Part shown: positions 1-7,066 of the stretch, in pieces | Numbering within the stretch: the stretch's first letter is position 1 | Layout: every line of letters begins with the position of its first letter | NCBI GenBank assembly: GCA_964508755.1 | Contig: CAZDUZ010000034.1 | Coordinates: 1 to 9,153, forward strand | Source: CAZDUZ01 sp964508755 | GTDB lineage: Bacteria > Patescibacteriota > Dojkabacteria > SC72 > JAFGCJ01 | DNA length: 9,153 nucleotides | Direction: 5' to 3' | Notes under the pieces: generated by a model | Databases searched by the model: none | What the model was told of the DNA's origin: nothing | The model's input: only the letters and a program-made list of their open reading frames with translations | Program-made: the position numbers and the translations under genes

Positions 1-6
1 CTCTTT

Positions 7-3000
7 TTACCCATACTTCGGATAGCAGCATTTCTTGTATTTTTTGCCACTTCCGCAGGGACAAGGATCATTCCGACCAATTTTGGCGGATTTTACTACG
101 GTTTTCTGTTTTGCAACAGCCCCCGGACGACGATCTGCCATAGAAGCATTCCTTGAAGGTATCCATCCTGCAACTCCTGAACGCTGATTAGACAATGAAG
201 ATGTCGGAGTAGAGGCATCTTCATGTACGGTCTTTACTTTCGATGCTTCAGCTAATGGACTTCGCTCCACAACTCGAACTTTGAAGAATCGGCGAATGAT
301 ATTGTCCTCCATCTGCCGGAGCATACGTTCAAACATTCGAAAACCTTCATTTTTATATTCAACTAACGGATCACGCTGTGCATACCCCCGAAGTTCAATG
401 CCATGACGCAAATCAGTCATAAGGTCTAGCTGATCGACCCAGAGATTATCGATGGTCTGAAGAACGAGGATACGTTCAACATCACTCACTACTGCATCAC
501 CTAATGAAAGCATGTGAATAATATAAGCGTGGACGAGTAAACGATATAACATTTTCCGCAGCGAGTTTATATCCGTTTCGTTGTCGAATTCTTTTTCAAA
601 CGAAGACCAATCGTCATACCCCATTTTCTTCACACTTTCTTCCGCCAACTCTTTGTGAACGACATCAAGAATTCCTACCAGGACTTTTCGCTCTTCAGAT
701 TTATCGATAGTTGCATCATCCTTCGTCTGAGCACTGATAATGAAATCAATATATTGGATACCTAATCTGAGAACCCACAAACGAAGTGGTCGTTTGAGAA
801 CATCTTCTTTACTTAAATCTTCGACGTCCCAGGTAGAAGGATTCTTTAAAGAAATCGTACGAACTCGCTCAATAATTGCGTTGATTCTTTCATCTGAAAG
901 CTGTTTCCAGTCGAAATCGATTTCATCGACAGGTAAGGGTTGTCCTGGACCCTCAGCTCGAGCGGAGGGTTGCTTGTCCATTATGGTTAAAATTTTCCTC
1001 CGTAAATCGTACACAATCTCACGTTGCTGGTTGAGGACATCATCATATTCAACAAGATGTTTGCGGATATCAAAATTTTGAGACTCAACTCTTTTTTGAG
1101 CAGACTCGATTGAACGTCCAATTATTCCCGCTTCAACCGGCATGTTGTCATCCATTCCAACTCTGCCAAGAACTGCACTCATGGTGTCTCCCCCGAAGAT
1201 TCTCATCAAATCGTCTTCAAAAGAGATATAAAACCGAGAAGATCCAGGATCTCCCTGACGACCAGATCGACCGCGAAGCTGATTATCAATTCGCCTCGAT
1301 TCATGCCGTTCAGTACCTAATACATGAAGGCCACCAAGTTTTACGACTTCAGGACTGAGTGCAATATCGGTTCCTCTACCTGCCATGTTCGTTGAGATAG
1401 TAACCATCCCTTTCTGACCAGCCTGTGCAACAATCTGTGCTTCTTTTTCATGATGCTTTGCATTGAGAACTTCATGAGGAATTCCTTCTTTACTAAGAAG
1501 ACCTGATAAATATTCTGAATTATCAACCGATGCAGTACCGACAAGTACCGGCCTACCTGATTGATGAAGGTTCTCAATTTCCTTTACTACCGCTCCAAAT
1601 TTTCCAGCTTTCGATCGGAACACTACATCTGGAAAATCTTTTCTGATAACAGGTTTATTGGTTGGAATAACGATAACTTCAAGTTTGTAAATCTTTGCAA
1701 ACTCTTCTGCCTCAGTAAGAGCGGTACCGGTCATACCTGCAAGAAAAGAGTATAAACGGAAAAGATTTTGGAAGGTAATCGTAGCTAGCGTTCTTGACTC
1801 GCGTTTCACTTCTACATTTTCTTTCGCCTCAATTGCCTGGTGAAGTCCTTCACTGTACCTTCTGCCAGAAAGTACTCTACCCGTGAACTCATCAACAATT
1901 TTGATTTCGTTATCAGAAACAAGGTATTCGTCATCTTTTTTATATAACTCCTTTGCTTTCAACGCATTGTCTAAATGGTGGACAAAGGAATAATTCTCCC
2001 ACACGTTATCAACCCCAAGTATTTTTTCAACGTGAGACACACCGGTATCGGTTAGAGAGACTGATCCAGCTTTTTCATCTACGACATAATCTTCTACGGG
2101 TTTCAAGTTGCGGACAACTCCTGCAAATTGGCGGTACATTTCGTTAGCGTCTTCCGCCTGTGATGAAATGATAAGTGGGGTGCGCGCTTCATCAATTAAG
2201 ATCGAATCGCACTCGTCGACAATTGCGTAGTACAAAATACTTTGGACACGGTCACGCATAGCCATGGACATATTGTCACGCAGGTAATCGAAACCGATTT
2301 CGTTATTCGTAGCATACACAACATCACAGGCATATGCTTCTTTCTTGGTACATTGAATGAGATTTGTTCCTTTCATTGAGCTCATTAGAAGTCTTCCAGA
2401 ATCCTTCACCACCTGCTCACGCTCTTTAATATCCTTTGCACCTTCATCTCCCTTGAGTTCTTTAACGGTATTATCATCAATAAATCGATAAGAAGCACCA
2501 GGAGTAATAATTCCTAAACTCATTCCAAGAGCATTGAAAATATGACCAGCCCACTCACCGTCTCGGCGAGCAAGGTAGTCATTAACGGTAACGAGATGAG
2601 CACCCTTTCCCATCAACGCATAAAGATAGAGCGCGAATGGAGCTACGAGAGATTTCCCCTCTCCCGTGAAAAGTTCAGTAACATAACCTTTTGAAAGGAA
2701 AGCTGCGCCTAAAAGCTGAACATCGAAAGCTCGATGGACTACCGCTCGCTTTGCGGCCTCTCGAACAGAAGCAAAGGCCTCTGGAAGAATGACCTCGAGC
2801 TTTTTCAAGTCATCTGCTCGCAACTTTACTATGTCTTCTTTAGTAAGTTGAGGTAAAAACGGATCCCGTCCTTGACGTGCGGTTTCAGCATCAACTCCAA
2901 GCTTTTGACGAAGTTTTCCTGTCTGTTCACGTAAAGCTTCATCGTCAAGCTTTTGCATATTTTCCTCGAGTGCGTTTATCGCACTTACCAGTGGACGGAA

Positions 3001-3054
3001 CTTCTTAAGTTGCTTTTCATTTGAGTCAAATAATGACCCGAGTAGTTTTATCAT
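7..3054 (-). CDS. secA: Preprotein translocase ATPase subunit SecA
   Basis: SecA is the motor ATPase that drives unfolded preproteins through the SecYEG channel; it works in the cytosol and at the inner face of the membrane. The 1015-residue frame is complete and shows the family landmarks in order: Walker A TGEGKS (130-135), VNDYLARRD (157-165), the DEAD-type box DECD (280-283) followed by SILIDEARTPLIIS, the second helicase domain with TNMAGRGTD (555-563) and DNQLRGRSGRQGDPG (590-604), a helical scaffold near 860-915 (LRGYAQRDPLVEYK), and a C-terminal SEC-C zinc motif with C998, C1000, C1009 and C1010. Oddities: about 50 extra residues (roughly 186-236) sit between GIITPG and the conserved KKEAYACDVVYATNNE block; the Walker A ends in Ser rather than the usual Thr; the scaffold reads LWVDQLDLM where His is usual at the Gln; and CC replaces the common CH of the zinc motif. 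E. coli SecA is 901 residues. The ATG start gives the typical SecA N-terminus (MIKLLGSLFDSNEKQLKKF) and lies only 9 nt from a TATAAT. Confidence 0.98.
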   Translation of the reverse strand: MIKLLGSLFDSNEKQLKKFRPLVSAINALEENMQKLDDEALREQTGKLRQKLGVDAETARQGRDPFLPQLTKEDIVKLRADDLKKLEVILPEAFASVREAAKRAVVHRAFDVQLLGAAFLSKGYVTELFTGEGKSLVAPFALYLYALMGKGAHLVTVNDYLARRDGEWAGHIFNALGMSLGIITPGASYRFIDDNTVKELKGDEGAKDIKEREQVVKDSGRLLMSSMKGTNLIQCTKKEAYACDVVYATNNEIGFDYLRDNMSMAMRDRVQSILYYAIVDECDSILIDEARTPLIISSQAEDANEMYRQFAGVVRNLKPVEDYVVDEKAGSVSLTDTGVSHVEKILGVDNVWENYSFVHHLDNALKAKELYKKDDEYLVSDNEIKIVDEFTGRVLSGRRYSEGLHQAIEAKENVEVKRESRTLATITFQNLFRLYSFLAGMTGTALTEAEEFAKIYKLEVIVIPTNKPVIRKDFPDVVFRSKAGKFGAVVKEIENLHQSGRPVLVGTASVDNSEYLSGLLSKEGIPHEVLNAKHHEKEAQIVAQAGQKGMVTISTNMAGRGTDIALSPEVVKLGGLHVLGTERHESRRIDNQLRGRSGRQGDPGSSRFYISFEDDLMRIFGGDTMSAVLGRVGMDDNMPVEAGIIGRSIESAQKRVESQNFDIRKHLVEYDDVLNQQREIVYDLRRKILTIMDKQPSARAEGPGQPLPVDEIDFDWKQLSDERINAIIERVRTISLKNPSTWDVEDLSKEDVLKRPLRLWVLRLGIQYIDFIISAQTKDDATIDKSEERKVLVGILDVVHKELAEESVKKMGYDDWSSFEKEFDNETDINSLRKMLYRLLVHAYIIHMLSLGDAVVSDVERILVLQTIDNLWVDQLDLMTDLRHGIELRGYAQRDPLVEYKNEGFRMFERMLRQMEDNIIRRFFKVRVVERSPLAEASKVKTVHEDASTPTSSLSNQRSGVAGWIPSRNASMADRRPGAVAKQKTVVKSAKIGRNDPCPCGSGKKYKKCCYPKYG

Positions 3055-3063
3055 GCGCTGCTG

Positions 3064-3072
3064 ATTATAACA
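3064..3072 (-). promoter_or_regulatory. Extended -10 promoter of secA (leaderless mRNA)
   Basis: On the minus strand the bases read TGTTATAAT, a perfect extended -10 (TGn + TATAAT), and only 9 nt separate it from the secA ATG. Initiation about 6-8 nt after the hexamer would leave a 5' UTR of roughly 1-4 nt, too short for a ribosome-binding site. No good -35 lies 16-18 bp upstream, as expected for an extended -10 promoter. The sequence match is direct; start-site use is inferred. Confidence 0.65.
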
Positions 3073-3090
3073 CCCAACACCAAATCGTAG

Positions 3091-3119
3091 GTGAAACTAT
3101 ATCACTTTCTTTTTATAAG
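3091..3119 (+). promoter_or_regulatory. Candidate promoter for the M23 protein operon
   Basis: GTGAAA (3091-3096, 4 of 6 matches to TTGACA) is followed after 17 bp by TATAAG (3114-3119, 5 of 6 matches to TATAAT). Transcription would begin near 3126, giving a leader of about 25 nt. A second candidate -10, TATCAT (3138-3143), ends 7 nt before the ATG at 3151 and would produce a leaderless message, but has no -35. A GAGGT directly abuts the ATG, too close for a normal Shine-Dalgarno. The two options cannot be separated by eye. Confidence 0.4.
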
Positions 3120-3150
3120 ATTTTCATAAGTAAAACCTATCATTCGAGGT

Positions 3151-5454
3151 ATGAAGAATATACTCCAATTACCCCTTATCATAATTCCCGTTTTAATCTG
3201 TGTGTTAATCACACCCGCTCGAGTGAATGCCCTTACATTCACACTCCCGATTACAGAAGACACCTATGTAGATTCAGGCTACCCAGATACAAATCGTAGC
3301 TTAGCCAGCGAGCTCATTATCGGGTTAGTAAAGGAGCCCTGTCAGGGTACATCTGCATGGTCTTCAGCTCCAAGCTACTGCAATAACTACAAAGCGCATA
3401 CCTATGTCAAACCTCCGATTCAAACGCTTCGCGAATACAACATTCAACCAGATGAAATACAATTCGCCGAATTATTTCTCTTCAAATATGATCAAAGTAC
3501 TATTGATTCAACCTATATCAGTACGTACAGTGTTCCTTCTCCTTGGGAGGTATCCTCTTTGACTTGGAGTACGAAACCATTAATGGGTTCACTTATACGT
3601 CAAGGTCATTTCACCAGTTCCTTGGGATGGCAGTCAGTAAATATCACTCAATGGGTAAAACAAGAACTCGCGCAAAGCTACAATCAATCTTATCTCAGTA
3701 ATGGTCTTGTGCTCAGAACGTATGATTCAAACGCACTTTCCTCACGTTATTATTCAAGCAGATGTCTTACATCAGACTCGATTATTCCCTGTAATGTAGG
3801 AGAAACACCCTATGTCAAGTTAGAAGTTAACTTTCCCGTTATTCCAGACATTCAGCTGATTCAACCTCAAGAATCATTAACAATCTATCCAGATGAAATA
3901 GTAACGTTCGAAATCCAACAAAAGGATGAGAAAAATCAATTGAGTTACTACCTGGAAATTTCCAGAAATCCTGATTTTAATGACAGTTATCGATCACTAT
4001 CACAAAAGGACATTGTTTGGAGCACACCGTTTGAAGACATCGGAACGTATTGGTGGAGAATACATTCGTTTTATCCCTTTGATCCATTGAATAATAACAA
4101 GATTTCGGAAGCAAGGACCATTACGGTAATAGAAACACCCCCAAACAAAGAACCGCCCCAAACCGACAACGAAGAAACTGCACCAGAGGAAGAGCACATT
4201 GAATCTCCTATCCTTTCACCAAATAATACTCTCTCATCCAATCCATCTGCAGCCTATCCAGAGTCTCAAACTATACAACAATCGTTCGCGCCGCATCAGT
4301 CAACCAGTAAATCACTAGAAGTCCAAGGTATACAAACATCCAATGATGAAACAAACTCACTACCCATCCAAAGTGTTCCGAAATCTCAAAGTGAGGAACA
4401 GAAAAGTAAAAGTCTTGTATCCAAAGCATTCTGTGAAATTCATTACTTCCGAAATAATAAAACGTGGAAAACTAAAAACTGCACCATACCTGCACCCACG
4501 GTGCAATCCGCCGAAAGCTTCGGGGCTGTAAGTGCATTACTTTACAGTACTACGGTGAACGGTACACAACCAACCACAATAAGTATTCATCGGCTGACGT
4601 ATGATTGCGAGAAAAAATCAATCTTTAAACCGCGAAGTTGGTTTATCTGTATACCAATAATGGTAGAAGAGGAAACAGCAACTAAAACGCTTACTACAAT
4701 TATTGTTCCACAAATTAATAATAGTAAGCAAATTCAGCTATCGGTGAAAAAACATACAAACACGGCGGAAAAATTTACCACAAAAATTCTTAGTACAGAA
4801 AATCTAGCCAAGAAAAGCATTCAGCTTTCGACTCATAATCACTTTGCAATAAATATTGACGGAAAGTGGATAGATCACTTCATCTATTCACCAAAATCAA
4901 AAGCAATTACCATTACAACAAGTGCTGATGCTCCATCAGTCAAGCCTCCCTTCAGATATCCTTTCTCCACCCTTGTAGGAGTAACTCAGTGGCATGGAAA
5001 CACAGCATTTCAAAAGCCTCACACCGGTATAGATTTCGGTGCAACTTCTCTTCCCATTATTGCGAGTCAATCAGGAATAATCGTATCTGCAGGATATGAC
5101 ACCTATTACGGAACATGTAAATCTGGTGGGTATTATGTAGTAATTCAACATCCTGACGGAAAACATTCAGCATATTTCCATCTAAAAAACATTACGAGAA
5201 ACGATGGTTCTATCTGGAAAACTAATGATCCCGTATCCGCAGGACAAGTCATTGCTACAAGCGGTAACTCAGGGGCATGGAATTGCCAAAAACTTGCGTA
5301 TCACCTTCATTACGAAATCAGGTCTCAGCGGCAACAATCAACACATATAAATCCCGTTCCCCTTACCGATATCGATTGGTCTCTCATCCCCACTCTCAAC
5401 TGGCAAAGTTATCCTGGGAGGTTAACGGGTGACAACCCTCATCCTACATTTTAA
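3151..5454 (+). CDS. Secreted DNRLRE / Ig-like / M23 metallopeptidase
   Basis: This is a 767-residue exported protein. Residues 1-27 form a signal peptide (MKN, hydrophobic core, cleavage likely after VNA-27), which also fixes the ATG start. Residues about 28-228 resemble a DNRLRE-type beta-sandwich found in secreted carbohydrate-active proteins (TEDTYVDSGYPDTN at 35-48, NITQWVKQEL, GLVLRTYDSN, closing PYVKLEV at 220-226). Residues about 230-328 look like an Ig/Fn3 domain (YYLEISRNPDF, GTYWWRIHSF). Residues 330-424 are a Ser/Gln/Pro/Glu-rich linker. Residues 425-598 are beta-rich and unrecognised. Residues about 599-755 are an M23 (LytM-type) zinc endopeptidase with HTGID (H624, D628), the AYFHL histidine H677, and HLH (H718, H720); all expected catalytic and metal residues are present, so it is probably active on peptidoglycan cross-bridges or stems. 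Ten cysteines remain after cleavage. It is divergent from secA and overlaps the next gene by 26 bp. The M23 call is firm; DNRLRE is likely; the target is inferred. Confidence 0.9.
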   Translation: MKNILQLPLIIIPVLICVLITPARVNALTFTLPITEDTYVDSGYPDTNRSLASELIIGLVKEPCQGTSAWSSAPSYCNNYKAHTYVKPPIQTLREYNIQPDEIQFAELFLFKYDQSTIDSTYISTYSVPSPWEVSSLTWSTKPLMGSLIRQGHFTSSLGWQSVNITQWVKQELAQSYNQSYLSNGLVLRTYDSNALSSRYYSSRCLTSDSIIPCNVGETPYVKLEVNFPVIPDIQLIQPQESLTIYPDEIVTFEIQQKDEKNQLSYYLEISRNPDFNDSYRSLSQKDIVWSTPFEDIGTYWWRIHSFYPFDPLNNNKISEARTITVIETPPNKEPPQTDNEETAPEEEHIESPILSPNNTLSSNPSAAYPESQTIQQSFAPHQSTSKSLEVQGIQTSNDETNSLPIQSVPKSQSEEQKSKSLVSKAFCEIHYFRNNKTWKTKNCTIPAPTVQSAESFGAVSALLYSTTVNGTQPTTISIHRLTYDCEKKSIFKPRSWFICIPIMVEEETATKTLTTIIVPQINNSKQIQLSVKKHTNTAEKFTTKILSTENLAKKSIQLSTHNHFAINIDGKWIDHFIYSPKSKAITITTSADAPSVKPPFRYPFSTLVGVTQWHGNTAFQKPHTGIDFGATSLPIIASQSGIIVSAGYDTYYGTCKSGGYYVVIQHPDGKHSAYFHLKNITRNDGSIWKTNDPVSAGQVIATSGNSGAWNCQKLAYHLHYEIRSQRQQSTHINPVPLTDIDWSLIPTLNWQSYPGRLTGDNPHPTF
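5416..5422 (+). promoter_or_regulatory. Strong Shine-Dalgarno for the downstream gene, inside the M23 gene
   Basis: GGGAGGT contains GGAGGT, a full six-base match to the anti-Shine-Dalgarno ACCTCC, and the GGAGG core ends 7 nt before a GTG at 5429. This supports the GTG as start of the downstream gene over the in-frame ATGs at 5459 and 5471, and suggests translational coupling with the M23 protein. Confidence 0.6.
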
Positions 5455-6526
5455 AAAAATGACATATCATATGAAAAATCCATCTCCATTAAAGCTTATT
5501 CTTATTCTCTTGGCAGTATTCATACCTTCGATTTTTACGATTCTTCTGCTTCGATCTATAGATACCTATTCAGTTTTCACAGACAAACAACGCATGGATA
5601 ATTACGAAATGTATCCCCTCCCTTTCACTCCTTTAAAAATCATCTGGAAAAACAAAAATCAATTCTACTCTCTCGTTGGTAATGCAGTTATTCTTTTCAA
5701 TACAAGTAGTCGTGATTTTACGGTTCTTTGCAACAGTAATGAGACAATACTTGATTTCACCGCGTTAACGGATGAGCAGATTCTCATTTTCTCAAGACAA
5801 TCAAATGGGAAGATGTTTGTATCAGAGTGCAACAGTGTTAATTCAAAAACAGTAGGGAAATCGCTAGAATTGACAAACACCCTTGACTTCACTACCGATC
5901 AAATCGCAATTTCTTCATATAAAAATAACCTTTGTATATCTTTTAATAATGAAATATCGGAACCGACACAGATAGCGACAACGGTTTATACATACACTTT
6001 TAACAAAGACTTACAATTTACCAACGATTCTTACACTACAAACCTCACGCTTATTCCCGAATTGTGTGACCTTCCAATAAAGTTAGTTCCTCCATTTCCG
6101 ATTGCACCAACACTTTTCACTTGGAAGAGCAGTTCTGAGCAACCAGTTGAAATATCCATTCCAGGAATATCAAAATCGTCTGTAATAAAAAGAATACAAG
6201 TCAATCCTCAGTATTCTTTTGTTCAAGTTGATAATAAAATCATAGCACTCGAAAACAGTACAGGAAAAACAACGGAGATCACGGTAAATGAGAATCTTGA
6301 AGTCTGGTCCGCTTTCAATAGTTCCATTCTGCTGTATGTTGATGAAATTAAGAATCAACTAGTACGACAGACATCTTCTACCCAAGTAAAACAGCAAATC
6401 CCCCTTAAGGGACTTGATATTCGAGCATTATTCCCAAATGAAGAAGGTACGTCAGTATTACTTGAAACAATAGATAATGGATACTGGGTTATTGGGTTAC
6501 CAGGAGATCTTCTTGACTCCGTCTGA
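5429..6526 (+). CDS. Membrane-anchored beta-rich protein, function unknown
   Basis: I do not recognise this 365-residue protein. It has a short basic N-terminus, one strong transmembrane segment at about residues 21-42 (signal anchor, inside-to-outside), and then about 320 extracytoplasmic residues made of short alternating strands and turns (for example FYSLVGNAVILFN, QILIFSRQSNGKMF, NKIIALENSTGKTTEI, SILLYVDEIKNQLVR), a texture consistent with a beta-propeller-like or repeated beta-sheet fold; no catalytic motif is visible. There are four cysteines (101, 134, 169, 213), possibly two disulfides. GTG at 5429 is chosen because of the well-spaced GGGAGGT; ATG 5459 or 5471 would shorten it by 10 or 14 residues and still keep the anchor. 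It overlaps the M23 gene by 26 bp and so probably works with it at the surface. Its last 30 bp run antisense to the end of the converging gene. Confidence 0.8.
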   Translation: MTTLILHFKKMTYHMKNPSPLKLILILLAVFIPSIFTILLLRSIDTYSVFTDKQRMDNYEMYPLPFTPLKIIWKNKNQFYSLVGNAVILFNTSSRDFTVLCNSNETILDFTALTDEQILIFSRQSNGKMFVSECNSVNSKTVGKSLELTNTLDFTTDQIAISSYKNNLCISFNNEISEPTQIATTVYTYTFNKDLQFTNDSYTTNLTLIPELCDLPIKLVPPFPIAPTLFTWKSSSEQPVEISIPGISKSSVIKRIQVNPQYSFVQVDNKIIALENSTGKTTEITVNENLEVWSAFNSSILLYVDEIKNQLVRQTSSTQVKQQIPLKGLDIRALFPNEEGTSVLLETIDNGYWVIGLPGDLLDSV

Positions 6527-7066
6527 AATAGCTTCCTCACAAGCAGTTAATGCTGATTCATATGCCTGGTAAGTCGTCGTTAGTTCATCCTGATCGTCAT
6601 AGGTATCCTCACCATTGGCAGCCTTTATGGACACGACTTTGACTGCTTGGGAATATTCCACAGCCTTATCTTCGAATAGAGAACAGGTACTCACTAATGT
6701 ATCTGCCCCCTTAATTGATTTCAAACAATCTCTGTTCTTAGTAATACTTTCTATCACTTCATCTGCAGCCAAAGAAAGAAGTTCAGCATTTTCTACCGTA
6801 ATACCCTCAGGGTCGCTTGCATACTCATCTAATCCGCTAATAGTTTGTATTGTCGCTTCAACACATACGTACACCTTATCAATTCGTTGCAATGATATAA
6901 GTCTGTAGCCCAGATAAATAATGAAAAACAAAGAAAACAACAGGATTACACGGGTAATCACCACAAATGGAGAGGTCGAACGTAAAGTTTTCCCAGCATT
7001 CGATGCACTTCTGCTTCCACCGAAAGATGGTCCTACTGTTTTATTGCTGCTTTTACCAAACTCCAT
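6497..7066 (-). CDS. Small single-pass membrane protein, function unknown
   Basis: This 189-residue protein has no recognisable family. Residues 1-33 are polar and Gly/Ser/Lys/Arg-rich, so probably cytosolic. Residues about 34-56 form one transmembrane helix (PFVVITRVILLFSLFFIIYLGY). The rest is acidic, predicted helical and probably extracytoplasmic, with exactly four cysteines (68, 114, 128, 176) that could form two disulfides. Its start lies 34 bp inside the 3' end of the dgkA-like gene, and its stop overlaps the converging gene by 30 bp. No Shine-Dalgarno precedes the ATG; a TGn-type -10 lies 15 nt upstream. There is no other in-frame Met, so the start is fairly secure. Being cotranscribed with a lipid kinase and a glycosyltransferase hints at an envelope role, but that is inference. 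Confidence 0.78.
   Translation of the reverse strand: MEFGKSSNKTVGPSFGGSRSASNAGKTLRSTSPFVVITRVILLFSLFFIIYLGYRLISLQRIDKVYVCVEATIQTISGLDEYASDPEGITVENAELLSLAADEVIESITKNRDCLKSIKGADTLVSTCSLFEDKAVEYSQAVKVVSIKAANGEDTYDDQDELTTTYQAYESALTACEEAISDGVKKISW

Noticed and set aside
740..2147. Several open frames of 64-113 codons on the plus strand, opposite secA
   Set aside because: They lie fully inside a strongly conserved gene, show no protein-like domain or start signal, and are expected shadows.
6524..6550. TGA at the end of the membrane-partner gene as a recoded glycine, extending it 8 codons to TAA
   Set aside because: No in-frame TGA interrupts any of the long genes here, so recoding as in Gracilibacteria is not supported.
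6540..6553. AGCA ... TGCT hairpin near the convergent gene ends
   Set aside because: A 4-bp stem without a T-run, inside coding sequence; not a credible terminator.
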